From Caldilineaceae bacterium SB0661_bin_34 (lineage in GTDB: Bacteria > Chloroflexota > Anaerolineae > Caldilineales > Caldilineaceae), in the NCBI GenBank assembly GCA_009841145.1, contig VXMJ01000063.1, forward strand, positions 1 to 64,000: a stretch of 64,000 bases of DNA, in the 5' to 3' direction. The notes beneath the pieces are model-generated. The model had not been told where the DNA came from, did not search any database, and saw nothing but the letters and a program-made list of their open reading frames with translations. Of this stretch, positions 50,859 through 61,199 are shown piece by piece. Each line of letters opens with the position of its first letter. The first letter of the stretch is position 1. A program made the translations under genes and the position numbers.

Positions 50859-51227
50859 ATGACCGAACTCATCAAGGTCTCCAAGACCTCCCGTCCGACG
50901 GCCGTGGCCGGAGCCATTGCCGGCGTGATGCGCAAGGGCGGGTATGCCGAAATCCAGGCCATCGGGGCCGGGGCCGTAAACCAGTCCGTCAAGGCCCTGG
51001 CCACGGCGCGCAACTACCTGAAGGAGGATGGCATCGATCTCGCGGCCGTACCCAGCTTCACGGAAGTCGAGATCGACGGTTCCATAAAGACGGCCGTACA
51101 CATGGCCATCTACAAGCAGTCCGACGTGCTGGACTCGGAACTGGACGAGGAGGATGAGGAAGAGGACATGGTCCATCCCGTGGTGAACAACGGGATCCAC
51201 AACGGCGAAACCCATCTGGCCCTTTAG
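50859..51227 (+). CDS. spoVS: SpoVS-family protein with acidic C-terminal tail
   Basis: MTELIKVSKTSRPTAVAGAIAGVMRKGGYAEIQAIGAGAVNQSVKALATARNYL...EVEIDGSIKTAVHMAIYK. Confidence 0.88.
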   Translation: MTELIKVSKTSRPTAVAGAIAGVMRKGGYAEIQAIGAGAVNQSVKALATARNYLKEDGIDLAAVPSFTEVEIDGSIKTAVHMAIYKQSDVLDSELDEEDEEEDMVHPVVNNGIHNGETHLAL

Positions 51228-51390
51228 CGCGTCCAACCGGCCGTGTGCGGAACCTCCACCGGCTGCAGTTAGGATTCGGGTGCTTGCAGGCAGCACTTGA
51301 CGCAATCCCGCCAGCCTGGCCCCTGCAAACCGGGCCGGGCTTGGCCGCACGGGTGCCTCCCCATGAAGCCGTCCTCCGGCCCGTTCCGCC

Positions 51391-53331
51391 GTGTCCCTGC
51401 CCAAACACCAAGCCGCCCGACCAGGAAACGGTGGCAAACTCGTCGCTGCCGTGTTGGCAGCGGTTCTGGTCCTGTCTGGCCTCTCGACGGCCGAAGCCCA
51501 ATCCGGGATTGAGACGCAGACGGCCTACCGGCAGTCTCCGTTCCTGCCCGCACCGCCGCACCTGGAGACCGTCCAGGACCGGCTGCCGCCGGACCCCGTG
51601 GTCCTGGATCCGGCATCCCTGTTCCCAGCCCCGGCCAACGAAGGAATGAGACCGGGAGAGTTCGGCGGGAACCTGGTGCTCGTGCGCGATCCGTACGCGC
51701 GGGTCGATGTCCCGGCACTGGCATTGCGCGAGAACCTCCTGAGCGCGCCGGCATGGGATCCTGCCGACCCGCGTCCCAACATCCTCACCCGATGGCATGT
51801 CCATCCGGACCGCCGGCACTTCCGCCTCGAACTCCGGACCGGCCTGCGCTGGTCCGATGGCGTACCCGTCACCACGCGCGACGTTGCCTTCGCGTTCAAC
51901 GATCTCTGGCTCGACCCGGAGATGAACTTCCTGGGCATGCCGGACGTGATCCGCGCCGGTGGAGACGGCAACGGCACGCCAGTGTCACTGCGCATCCAGG
52001 ACGACGTGGTCTTCTATCTGGAGTTCGATGAACCCTACGGCGGTTTCGTACGCGCCTTGACCGAGTTGCACCCGGCGGGTTACACGGACTTCCTCAAACC
52101 GGCTCACCACCTGGCCAACTTCCATCCCGATTACGCCGCCGCCGCCGATCTGCGCTCCCGCATGCAAACCTCCGGCACCAAGTACGCGTGGGAGCTGCTG
52201 CAGGCTGCGGACTGTCAGCCCCCTGAATTGGGACAGGACGCCTGCACCAGCTTTCCAGGGCTGCAGCCCTGGATCCAAACCGAAGTGGAACCGGACGGCA
52301 CCGTCCGCCTGGAACGCAATCCCTGGTACTTCAAGGTGGATCCGGCCGGCCGGCAGCTGCCCTACATTGACACACTGGCAGTGCTGCCACCCGCGGACCC
52401 GCAGTCCCCATCTTCGACCGCGGCCCTTGGGGCCGATCTGGCCACGCCCGCGGACGGCTGGCACAGGCGAACCGACTATCTCGCACTGGGCGAGCTCGGC
52501 CGACACGGCATTCGCATCCTGGAGAGTGCGCAGGATCCGGTCGCACTGCACCTGAACCACACGGGCAAGGGCGAACGTTGGCAGGCCCTGGTCGCCATAC
52601 CCGACTTCGGGCGAGCCCTGCCCCTGGCCATCAACCGGCCGGGACTGGCTGCGGCCCTATCCCTGCCCGATGCCGGCACCGTCCATGATTCCGAGGCGGC
52701 CAACCGCCTGCTGGACGGGATGGGGCTGACCGAACGCACAGAACAGGGCATGCGCATGGGACCCAGCCGTCAAACCGCGGCCCTGACGCTGGCCTACGCG
52801 GCCGAGGAGTCGGGTTTGCACCGGATTGCGGAGCGGATCGTGGGCGATCTGGCTGCCGTGGGCTTGGACGTGTCGGCCGAACCACTGCCTTCCCGCCTGT
52901 TGACCATCCGGATGCACAGCAATCAGCTGCAGATGTCCCTGGGCCCCTCCGGCGGACCAGGCTGGGCCACCGGTACAGCTCAGGACCACCTGCCCAACGG
53001 CGCCACCGGGCGCCAGTGGCAGCTCTGGCACGACAGCGATGGCAGTCTGGGAACCGAACCGCCCATTCCCATTCTGGAGTTGTACGAACTGGCTTCCGTC
53101 CTGGCCTCGGTCCTGCCATCGGATCAGGCTGCGCGCCAGGCACGGGCGCGGTTGGGCCCCATCAACGAAGAACAATTCCTGATCCTGCCGCTGACACCGG
53201 AGGCCGGTCAGCTGGTGGTGTTCGCGACCGGGTTGGGAAACCTTGCCCGAGGGGGACCGGTCAAGGCGGCCGTCGCCGCCGCTGAACTCTTCCATTGGAC
53301 CGCGCCCGACAACACGGCGACAAGCCGGTGA
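51391..53331 (+). CDS. ABC transporter substrate-binding protein, family 5 type
   Basis: NILTRWHVHPDRRHFRLELRTGLRWSDGVPVTTRDVAFAFNDLW...; signal peptide LVAAVLAAVLVLSGLSTAEAQ. Confidence 0.82.
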   Translation: MSLPKHQAARPGNGGKLVAAVLAAVLVLSGLSTAEAQSGIETQTAYRQSPFLPAPPHLETVQDRLPPDPVVLDPASLFPAPANEGMRPGEFGGNLVLVRDPYARVDVPALALRENLLSAPAWDPADPRPNILTRWHVHPDRRHFRLELRTGLRWSDGVPVTTRDVAFAFNDLWLDPEMNFLGMPDVIRAGGDGNGTPVSLRIQDDVVFYLEFDEPYGGFVRALTELHPAGYTDFLKPAHHLANFHPDYAAAADLRSRMQTSGTKYAWELLQAADCQPPELGQDACTSFPGLQPWIQTEVEPDGTVRLERNPWYFKVDPAGRQLPYIDTLAVLPPADPQSPSSTAALGADLATPADGWHRRTDYLALGELGRHGIRILESAQDPVALHLNHTGKGERWQALVAIPDFGRALPLAINRPGLAAALSLPDAGTVHDSEAANRLLDGMGLTERTEQGMRMGPSRQTAALTLAYAAEESGLHRIAERIVGDLAAVGLDVSAEPLPSRLLTIRMHSNQLQMSLGPSGGPGWATGTAQDHLPNGATGRQWQLWHDSDGSLGTEPPIPILELYELASVLASVLPSDQAARQARARLGPINEEQFLILPLTPEAGQLVVFATGLGNLARGGPVKAAVAAAELFHWTAPDNTATSR

Positions 53332-53344
53332 GTCCTCCTGCCGG

Positions 53345-53471
53345 GAACCCGGTCGCACTGCTCCGGTCCCCAGGCGTAATCCCGCTGAAATACCGGAATC
53401 ACAAATTGCTTGGGGCCATTGATTATCTGAGCGAAACCGTGTTTGACGGCCTGCATGAATGCATTCCTCAT
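53345..53471 (-). pseudogene. DUF262 (GmrS-type) N-terminal fragment
   Basis: VKHGFAQIINGPKQFVIPVFQRDYAWGPEQCDR matches the DUF262 ..(V/I)P.FQR.Y.W signature; no catalytic remainder follows. Confidence 0.6.
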
Positions 53472-53533
53472 GAATGTTCAGATACCGAGATGAGTTTCCG
53501 TCAGACCGACCCCTGTCCCGGACGGACCGCGTT

Positions 53534-56500
53534 TCAGGTTGCGGGTTCAAGTTCCTCCGGGGTCAGTTCCACGAAGGTCGGTTCCGGTTCCAGCAGTCCC
53601 AACCAAGCCGTTGGCCGAACGCCGTTGAAGGCTTCGGCAACAGCCCGGACGTATTCACCCATTTGCTTCCGGAAGACCTTCCGCGCCGCGTCGGGCCGTC
53701 GGGACCAGTCCCCGGTCTTCCAGTCCACGATGTGCCAATCCCCGCGCTCATCCTGAAAGAGCAGATCCAGCCTCAGGTTGCGGGCCCCTTCCGCCGTCGC
53801 CACGGACATCGGCATCTCTGTGACAAGGCGCCGGGCTGCACGGATCCGCTTGCCGAACGGAAGTTCCCGCAATCGCAGCAGACACTGATGGATGTCCCTA
53901 GCGTCCGCGGTTGCAAGCATGGGATGGCCCGAAAGACGAGAAACGATGAAATCCATCAGGTCGTCCTCGGACAGGGGGAACCATCGGTGCCACTGGCCAA
54001 GGACCCCATGGGCCAGATCGCCCCGCTGCTGTTGCTTCGGGCTTTCAGGCAGGACACGATCCGATACGGCCGCCTTGGCATGGACGGTCAGGCTGTTGGC
54101 CACGGCCGGTTCCCGCGCCAGTTTCAAGTCGATTGCGATGTCGGGCTCGGCGCCCGGCCGTTCCGTCGACGCAGGTAACCATGGGGCCGCTTCGATTTCC
54201 CGGAGATCCCTGTAGTCGGCCAGGTCACATTCATGCCAACACTCCTGAATCACCGGGGTGGCGGTAGCAAACAGCGGCATGGCCGGTGGGTGCGGCTGTG
54301 GGTCCTCCTGTTCCTGCTCCTTGGCTTGTGCCAAGGCGTCCGCAAGTTCCATCGACCAAGAAGAGTCCTTCTTGGTGTCCCAACCGCTGAGAACAAGCAG
54401 GTCCGCGGCGCGGGTGCAGGCCACGTAGAAGAGACGCCGGCTCTCCGCGTGCTGCCTCCGCGCCTCCATGTCCTTGGCCAATTGGAAGCTGAAGGGCTCG
54501 GCCAGTTCCCCGTTTTCGTCCGGAACCTTGCAGACCAGATTGTTCGGATTGAAGGCCAGGACCGGCGGGCGGTGACGGGGTCCGGCCCTAGCCCAGTCAT
54601 ACTCCAGGTTCGGCACGAAGACCACGGGAAACTCCAGCCCCTTGGCCCCGTGGACCGTCATGATTTGAACGGCTTCCCCATCCTCCGGTTCGGTGCCCCC
54701 TTCCCGCTGATTGGCCTGCCGATCCTGGGCTGCCAGCCGGCGCAGGAACTCGCCCATGCCCGTTGTGCGGCATTGGAACGCCAACCATTGCAGCGACTCG
54801 AGATCGTCCAGGCAGTCCCTGGCCCGGAGCGTGTCCCTGTTGCCGAGCAGGACGCTTTCGTACCCGGTCTCGCACAGGACCTCCGCCAGCAGCCAATCCG
54901 GGGAGAGCACCAGCGCCTTGCCCCGGAGCGTGGACAGAACCCGATGGGCGTGCCGAACCCTGTCCTGTTGCTCGGCATCCGGAATCGACAACGCAGCACC
55001 GTCTAGGTTCGACAAACCTGCATGGGCCGGGTTTCCGGCCAGCAGGAACAGGGTCTCGTCGCTGAGGCCGAACAGCGGCGAGCGCAGGGCCGCCGCCAAG
55101 CTGAAATGATCGGAGGACCGATGTAGCCACCGCAACAGGGCCACCACACTGCGAATGTGGGCCTGAACCTTCAGATCCGTGCCGTCGACCACCCGGAAGG
55201 GAACCCCGTGTTCGTGCAGAACCTCCTCCAATAGCGAGAGATGGGTGCGGGCCCGCAGGAGGATGGCCGCATCGCTGTAGCGGAAGCTCCGGACATCCCT
55301 CTCCACCGGATGGGACAGATCCACGACGCGGCGCCCGGATTCCCGGATTTCCCGGAGGCGGCTCGCGATGAGGTCAAACTCGGCCACCCGTTTCGCATCC
55401 GCGGTATCGTCCGACGGTCTCCGACGGACACCGGCATCCGCCGGTTCCTCTGATTCGGCTTGCGAAAATGTATGCACCTCGAGGGACGGCTGCCGCGCAG
55501 GAGCTTCCCGGCCGGACCTCAGAGCCATGGGTTTGGCTTCATAGTCCTGATAGCCGTTTTTGCCCAGCGGCCGAAACAGCTTGTCGAAAATCGCATTGGT
55601 GGCCGCGATCAGTTCCCGGTGTGTCCGGAAGGATTCCGACAGGTTGCCCAGCGGCTGGGCCGATCGACTCCGGATGCCTTCAGCCAGCTTCACGAACTCC
55701 GATACTTCGGCACCCCGGAAGCGATAGATGCTCTGCTTGGTGTCCCCCACGGCAAACAGCCGTCCCTGACGCCTGCCTTCCGCCACCACATGGCCCGTCA
55801 GGGCCGCCAGACAGCCGATGATTTCCTGTTGCAGGGGATTGATGTCCTGATACTCGTCCACCAACAGGTGGTTGATGCCCAGAATGGCGGATCCAACCCG
55901 TGAGGCCGGCTGGGCCGCATGGACCTTGAGCAGGTGCAACGCCTTGAGTTCCAAGTCGTCGAAGGTCAGCAGGTTCCGTTCGCGCTTGATGTCGTCCAGA
56001 TGGCGGTTGGCCCGTTTCCACGCCGAGTGCCAAAGGCCCAGCAACCGCAGCGCCTTCCGGTCCTGTTGGTCCGGCTCCTCGCCGACGGAGCCGGCCCGGA
56101 CACGTTCGAGGCGATTGCACGTTTCATGTACGAGGCGCCAAGCCTTGTTGCAAAGCCGCTTGAAATCCGGACCCATCTTGCCGCCGCCCACATCCCGGAT
56201 GGACTTGGGCCATGTCTCGGCGTTGAAAGCCGCCCGCGCCCGGATCCAATCACCGTTCATCAGGTGCTCCATCGTCCCCAACGCCCAGCCGCACCGCGTG
56301 CCCAGCGCCCCCTTGACGTCGGGATCGCGGATCGCGGCCTGCAAAACCCTCCGCGTTTCCGCCAATTCCGGTTGGCGGCTCATGATCTCCGCGGTGACCG
56401 CCGCCTCCACTTCGGCGTGGGCTGCCTCCCAGGCCTTGCGCAGATACCCCTCGACCGATCCCGATGCCTCCAATTGGACCATCAGGTGCTCCTTTGTCAG

Positions 56501-57004
56501 CAGATCCGCCAGGACCTGCCGGAACACCGCAGGCCGGAAGAGAACGACCAGTTCGCTTTCGGGTGGCTCCGAACGATCCAGCTCGTGGGAGTAGCGTCGC
56601 ACCGCCTCGTCGAGCAGGGATGATGCTTCCGTCTCATCAGCGACCGCGAAATCCGGATCGATGCCGGCCTCCACCGCATGTTCGGTCAAGAACCGCTGGC
56701 AGAAGCTGTGAACCGTGGCCACCTGCAGCGCATCGAGTTCATCGAGACGGTGTCGCCACACCCCGGGATTGCAGTCCGCCCTGGCCCTTATCTCCCGGCG
56801 AATGCGCTGGCGCATGGACATGGCCGCCGCCTTCGTAAACGTCACCGCCGCCACCGAGCGCAGGGGCCAGTCCGGTTTGTGTTCCAGCACATGCAGGAAC
56901 CGCTGGACCAAGACGAGAGTCTTGCCCGTTCCGGCTCCCGCCATCACGGATTGGTTGCGGTCCATCGAGGTGATGGCCAATTGTTGTTCCGCCGTAATGC
57001 TCAT
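53534..57004 (-). CDS. addA: UvrD-family helicase-nuclease AddA
   Basis: QLAITSMDRNQSVMAGAGTGKTLVLVQRFLHVL, VDEYQDINPLQ, GDTKQSIYRFRGAEV, C-terminal nuclease LRLDLLFQDERGDWHIVDWKTGDW. Confidence 0.92.
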   Translation of the reverse strand: MSITAEQQLAITSMDRNQSVMAGAGTGKTLVLVQRFLHVLEHKPDWPLRSVAAVTFTKAAAMSMRQRIRREIRARADCNPGVWRHRLDELDALQVATVHSFCQRFLTEHAVEAGIDPDFAVADETEASSLLDEAVRRYSHELDRSEPPESELVVLFRPAVFRQVLADLLTKEHLMVQLEASGSVEGYLRKAWEAAHAEVEAAVTAEIMSRQPELAETRRVLQAAIRDPDVKGALGTRCGWALGTMEHLMNGDWIRARAAFNAETWPKSIRDVGGGKMGPDFKRLCNKAWRLVHETCNRLERVRAGSVGEEPDQQDRKALRLLGLWHSAWKRANRHLDDIKRERNLLTFDDLELKALHLLKVHAAQPASRVGSAILGINHLLVDEYQDINPLQQEIIGCLAALTGHVVAEGRRQGRLFAVGDTKQSIYRFRGAEVSEFVKLAEGIRSRSAQPLGNLSESFRTHRELIAATNAIFDKLFRPLGKNGYQDYEAKPMALRSGREAPARQPSLEVHTFSQAESEEPADAGVRRRPSDDTADAKRVAEFDLIASRLREIRESGRRVVDLSHPVERDVRSFRYSDAAILLRARTHLSLLEEVLHEHGVPFRVVDGTDLKVQAHIRSVVALLRWLHRSSDHFSLAAALRSPLFGLSDETLFLLAGNPAHAGLSNLDGAALSIPDAEQQDRVRHAHRVLSTLRGKALVLSPDWLLAEVLCETGYESVLLGNRDTLRARDCLDDLESLQWLAFQCRTTGMGEFLRRLAAQDRQANQREGGTEPEDGEAVQIMTVHGAKGLEFPVVFVPNLEYDWARAGPRHRPPVLAFNPNNLVCKVPDENGELAEPFSFQLAKDMEARRQHAESRRLFYVACTRAADLLVLSGWDTKKDSSWSMELADALAQAKEQEQEDPQPHPPAMPLFATATPVIQECWHECDLADYRDLREIEAAPWLPASTERPGAEPDIAIDLKLAREPAVANSLTVHAKAAVSDRVLPESPKQQQRGDLAHGVLGQWHRWFPLSEDDLMDFIVSRLSGHPMLATADARDIHQCLLRLRELPFGKRIRAARRLVTEMPMSVATAEGARNLRLDLLFQDERGDWHIVDWKTGDWSRRPDAARKVFRKQMGEYVRAVAEAFNGVRPTAWLGLLEPEPTFVELTPEELEPAT

Positions 57005-60000
57005 ATGGACTTCAGGCGGCGACGCCCCTTGTAGCGGCTCCGCCACGAAGGCTGACAGAATTCGGCCTTTCGACACCAGGGAGCACAGGAGAACGTCTCC
57101 CGGTCCATGCGCCGCGGCGCGCCTGGGAACCTGCCGGCCGTGACATCGGCCACGACGTTGTCCAGTTGTTCCAGCACGGCCTCGACAAGCGGATCACCCT
57201 CGTTGTGCGGTTCCGCGATCTCCGGGCTGGTCTTGCGGGTCCCGCTGCGCGCTCCCCGCGGCTCCAAGTTGCGGACATTCCAGTAGGCGCTGTACGTGAC
57301 CGGCCCAATTGCGTTGTGCACTGCCCGTCCGTACAGGACCGCCTGCAGCGTCTTGCCCTCCCCCACGTCGCGTTGGGTTTTCCCGGAACGCTTGTAGTCG
57401 ATCACGCGCAGGTTGCCGGCGCTGTCCACATCGATGCGGTCGACAATGCCCCGCAGCCGGACGGATCCGGTCTCCTTCAGGAGGTCGCTGTCCTCGGTCC
57501 ACTCCATGCGCTCTTCCTGGTACATGGGTATCCACGCGTCCGCGGCCAGATGGTCTGCCTCCTCACGGTCCCTGAGCACCAGTTCAACCAGGTTCCGTCG
57601 AATCTCTTCCAAGTCATGGCGTGCCAGCGGATAGGGCTGGTACTTCAACCGGACATGCCGGGAACTCTCGCCCTCGGCCAGTACTTCAGACACCAGAGCC
57701 TCAACCTGTTCCCGGCTCAGGTGTGCCAAGCTCCCTTCCTTCAACCTGCCGTAGATGCCTTCTAGGGCATCGTGGTAGATGTTGCCTTCTACGACCGGCG
57801 GCATCCCTTCCTCAGGAGTTTCATCAGGCTTCAGACCCAGTACCCTTTCGGCGAAAAACCCCAAGGGACAGACCGGAAAGTTCTCGAGGGCACTGGGACT
57901 CCAACGGTAGTCCACGCCGAACTTATTCCGCAGCCGCCTCAGAACCGCCGGGCCGGACAGGATGCCTTCGTAACAGGTTGGCGCCGCGGTGCCGGTGCGC
58001 AGCGCGTCCACACGGGCCAAGTCCGCGACCCGTTCCATGTCCGCTCCCATGCCGGCTGCAACGGCCAGCGGCACCTTGGACTCCCCGCCTTGGACCGCGA
58101 ACCGAAGCAGTTCCCGCTCGGAGGCGGGAGGTGTTGGTTCCGGCTGGGCATGTTCGCCGTCCGGCCAAAAGGGCGAGGCCGGGACGAGGCCGGACTCCAG
58201 CGCACCGCCGGCAATGGTCCTGCGGGCGCGGCTTAGGCGAAGCCGACCCGCGCATCCGGCCACAAGCATGTCCCACTTCAGCCAGGCCGTTCGATGATCA
58301 TGGGTGCGAAGGTCAAGTGCATGGCTGTCCCGTTCACGGACCGAGAAAACCGGGTCGGTCGGAGGCCCGGCCGGCAGCGACCGTTCGTTGAGACCCATTA
58401 CAAACAGATGCCGGGTCGGCACCATCCAGCCGTTGTCGAAATCGAGAACCCTTACGGATTCGTTGGGTTCGTACAGGGGGACGGAGAGCCTCTCCATTCG
58501 ATCCAGCAGGCGACGCCTCAAATCCGGCCACCGTACGCGCCGAGTGGCCGGAGACGCGCGCAGCATGTCGGTGACCATGCGATCCAGTGCCTGGCGAACC
58601 GCTTTGGCCAAGGCTTGATCCGGGGAGGCAGTGCCTTCCGGAATGCCGATGCCAACACCTTCAGGCTGCAAGAGGCCCCTCACCCAGGACAGCAGGTTGC
58701 GCTCATCCTCGGTGTCCGGAGGCGTCAATCCATCCAACAGGCGTTGGGCGAAATCCTCCAAGTCCTGTCGAAGTCCGGTCGGCTCTTCCTTCAGGCCCAT
58801 GTCCCGCAGCAGATGCCGATCCCAATCGGCATCCGCGTGAAAGGGACTGAGCCACTGTTCCCTCCCCCGGATCACGCCAAAGGCATGGGTCAGGATGCTC
58901 AGGTATTCCAGGCCGTCATGCTTCGCGCCCGGGTGGTGAAGCCAAGGTGACAGCAGCAGGTCCCAGGTCTCCGCCAGCGGAAACAAGGGCGCCGCCCCCA
59001 GCGCCTGCCGGAATGCCAGGCACAACGGGTGTTCCGGGAGCGGCAGGGGCAAGTGCAGCGGAATTCGATACTCCTCTGCCACCCGGCGCAGCAGGGAATT
59101 CCAGTCGCGCATGGCCGGAACACACAGGGTGATGTCCTGCAGACCGGTGAAGCCGGTCTGCAGCATCTGCTTGACGCGGCGCAGAACCCAGCGCACCTCG
59201 TCCTCGGCCGTGGACAACTCGACCGTTTCAAAGGCGTGTTCGGGCGCGGGTTCGCGGGCCGTCGCGGGACTGCCGGGTTCCCCAAACTCCCTGGCCAAAT
59301 TGTCGGACCGGGCACGGCCCAACTGCGATCGGCCAACAGGCAGAAACACCCGGACCTCCGTACCGCGCCGCTGCATCACCTGCAGGAAATGCCGCTGCAA
59401 GGGGGTGAACCCGGCAAAGCCGGCCACCAGGAGGCCGATGCCGGGATCCAGGCCGGCGGAGTCGGCCTGCAACAGCGAACACACGCGGGTCAGGGCAACT
59501 GCCGGATCCAGTTGCCCGGTCCGCACCTGCTGCTCAACATACCGGTCGTACAGCGAGGCCAGATCCCGGTTCCGCGGCCCGACACCGGATACGGCCCAGT
59601 TCCGGAAGGCGTCGGGTGAGATGGCCTGATGCTGCATCTCCTGGAACCAGGCCAGCAGTCGGCGCTGGAAGCCCGGCAGGAGCAGCGAGTCCTGAATCTC
59701 GCTATCCAGTCCCTCGGCGTGGACCTCCTCGGCGAGGGTCTCCACGAACAGCAACTGGTCTCCCGGCTGCAGGATCCCGAAATCGGGGCCGGCCCGGTCC
59801 AGCAGTTGGGCCGTCAGCCTGCCAAAGTTGAAGGAGTGTACATTCAGCCACTTGGCGGGTCGCTTCCACCACACCACCTCCAGTGCAGGCGGCAGCAGCA
59901 CCCAGACCTCGGCCAGGGGATCGTTGGCCTGCAGCCGGCCGATTCCTTCCTCAATGCCCTTCAGTGCCTGTTCGTTGGTCTTGATCCAGACGACCTGCAG

Positions 60001-60015
60001 GCCGGGTATGGGCAT
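57001..60015 (-). CDS. addB: AddB-like PD-(D/E)XK nuclease subunit
   Basis: Overlaps addA start; LLVAGFAGFTPLQRHFLQVM, RLRGIVDRIDVDSAGNLRVIDYKRSGKT, C-terminal CAPWCRKAEFCQ. Confidence 0.85.
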   Translation of the reverse strand: MPIPGLQVVWIKTNEQALKGIEEGIGRLQANDPLAEVWVLLPPALEVVWWKRPAKWLNVHSFNFGRLTAQLLDRAGPDFGILQPGDQLLFVETLAEEVHAEGLDSEIQDSLLLPGFQRRLLAWFQEMQHQAISPDAFRNWAVSGVGPRNRDLASLYDRYVEQQVRTGQLDPAVALTRVCSLLQADSAGLDPGIGLLVAGFAGFTPLQRHFLQVMQRRGTEVRVFLPVGRSQLGRARSDNLAREFGEPGSPATAREPAPEHAFETVELSTAEDEVRWVLRRVKQMLQTGFTGLQDITLCVPAMRDWNSLLRRVAEEYRIPLHLPLPLPEHPLCLAFRQALGAAPLFPLAETWDLLLSPWLHHPGAKHDGLEYLSILTHAFGVIRGREQWLSPFHADADWDRHLLRDMGLKEEPTGLRQDLEDFAQRLLDGLTPPDTEDERNLLSWVRGLLQPEGVGIGIPEGTASPDQALAKAVRQALDRMVTDMLRASPATRRVRWPDLRRRLLDRMERLSVPLYEPNESVRVLDFDNGWMVPTRHLFVMGLNERSLPAGPPTDPVFSVRERDSHALDLRTHDHRTAWLKWDMLVAGCAGRLRLSRARRTIAGGALESGLVPASPFWPDGEHAQPEPTPPASERELLRFAVQGGESKVPLAVAAGMGADMERVADLARVDALRTGTAAPTCYEGILSGPAVLRRLRNKFGVDYRWSPSALENFPVCPLGFFAERVLGLKPDETPEEGMPPVVEGNIYHDALEGIYGRLKEGSLAHLSREQVEALVSEVLAEGESSRHVRLKYQPYPLARHDLEEIRRNLVELVLRDREEADHLAADAWIPMYQEERMEWTEDSDLLKETGSVRLRGIVDRIDVDSAGNLRVIDYKRSGKTQRDVGEGKTLQAVLYGRAVHNAIGPVTYSAYWNVRNLEPRGARSGTRKTSPEIAEPHNEGDPLVEAVLEQLDNVVADVTAGRFPGAPRRMDRETFSCAPWCRKAEFCQPSWRSRYKGRRRLKSI

Positions 60016-60035
60016 AGCAAGGGTTGGGGCAGGTT

Positions 60036-61199
60036 TCAGCCGGCGGCTAGCTGTCGGGACCGCACCAGGTGCACGAATTCCGCAAACAGCCGATCAGCAT
60101 CGTGCGGTCCGGGACTTGCCTCCGGATGGTATTGAACGCTGAACACGGGCTTGTCCTTCAGGCGCAGGCCCTCCACCGTCTTGTCGTTCAGGTTCCAGTG
60201 GGTGATTTCCACGTTGTCCGGCAGGCCGTCGTGCTGCACACTGTAGTTGTGGTTCTGCGAAGTGATCTGAACATTGCCGGCCGCCAGGTCGCTGACCGGT
60301 TGGTTGCCCCCGTGGTGGCCGAACTTGAGCTTGTAGGTCTCCGCGCCCAGCGCCTGGGCAATGATTTGGTGGCCCAGGCAGATGCCGAACAGGGGCACCC
60401 TGCTCTCAATCAACTGCCGGGCCGTCTCCGTCACGTAGTGCAGGGCACCGGGATCGCCCGGGCCGTTGCTCAGGAAAAGGCCATCGGGATTCATCGCCAG
60501 GACCTCGGCCGCGGAGGTGGAGGCCGGCACCACCTCGACCCGGAAGCCCTGGCTGGCCAGGCGGCGCAGGATGTTGTACTTGATGCCCAGGTCCCAGGCC
60601 ACGACCAAAGGCTGCCGTTCCATCTCGACCAGTTCCGGCAATTCCCCCGAAGCCACCGGCTCCCAAGGGGAATCGGTTGTCTCAGCCCAGGCATAGGGTT
60701 CGGTGCAGGTCACTTCGCGCACCAGGTCCCGGCCTTCCAGTCCCTCGAAGTCCCGAGCCCGAGCCAGGAGCTGTTCCTGGGTTAAGGAACCGTCCGTGCA
60801 CAGGGCCGCGTGCACCACTCCCTGCTCGCGGATGTGACGGGTCAACAGCCGGGTGTCGATGTCGCTGATACCGGGCACGCCGGCTTCGGCCAGCCAATCC
60901 GGCAGGGACCGCGTAGCCCGCCAGCTGGACACATTGCGGCTGACTTCGCGCACGATCAGGGCCGTCAGGCGGGGACGTGCGCTTTCGATGTCCTCTTCGT
61001 TGATGCCGGTGTTGCCGATGTGGGGCGTGGTCATGCAGACCATCTGTCCCTGATAGGAAGGATCCGTGATCACTTCCTGGTATCCGGTCAGGCAGGTGTT
61101 GAACACCACCTCCCCCACCGCCACCGTCTCCGCGCCGAACCCCTGGCCGACGAACACAGTGCCGTCCGACAGCACCAGATGGGCGCGCTGTCCATTCAT
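60036..61199 (-). CDS. carA: Carbamoyl-phosphate synthase small subunit
   Basis: [65 protein letters not shown]. Confidence 0.97.
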   Translation of the reverse strand: MNGQRAHLVLSDGTVFVGQGFGAETVAVGEVVFNTCLTGYQEVITDPSYQGQMVCMTTPHIGNTGINEEDIESARPRLTALIVREVSRNVSSWRATRSLPDWLAEAGVPGISDIDTRLLTRHIREQGVVHAALCTDGSLTQEQLLARARDFEGLEGRDLVREVTCTEPYAWAETTDSPWEPVASGELPELVEMERQPLVVAWDLGIKYNILRRLASQGFRVEVVPASTSAAEVLAMNPDGLFLSNGPGDPGALHYVTETARQLIESRVPLFGICLGHQIIAQALGAETYKLKFGHHGGNQPVSDLAAGNVQITSQNHNYSVQHDGLPDNVEITHWNLNDKTVEGLRLKDKPVFSVQYHPEASPGPHDADRLFAEFVHLVRSRQLAAG

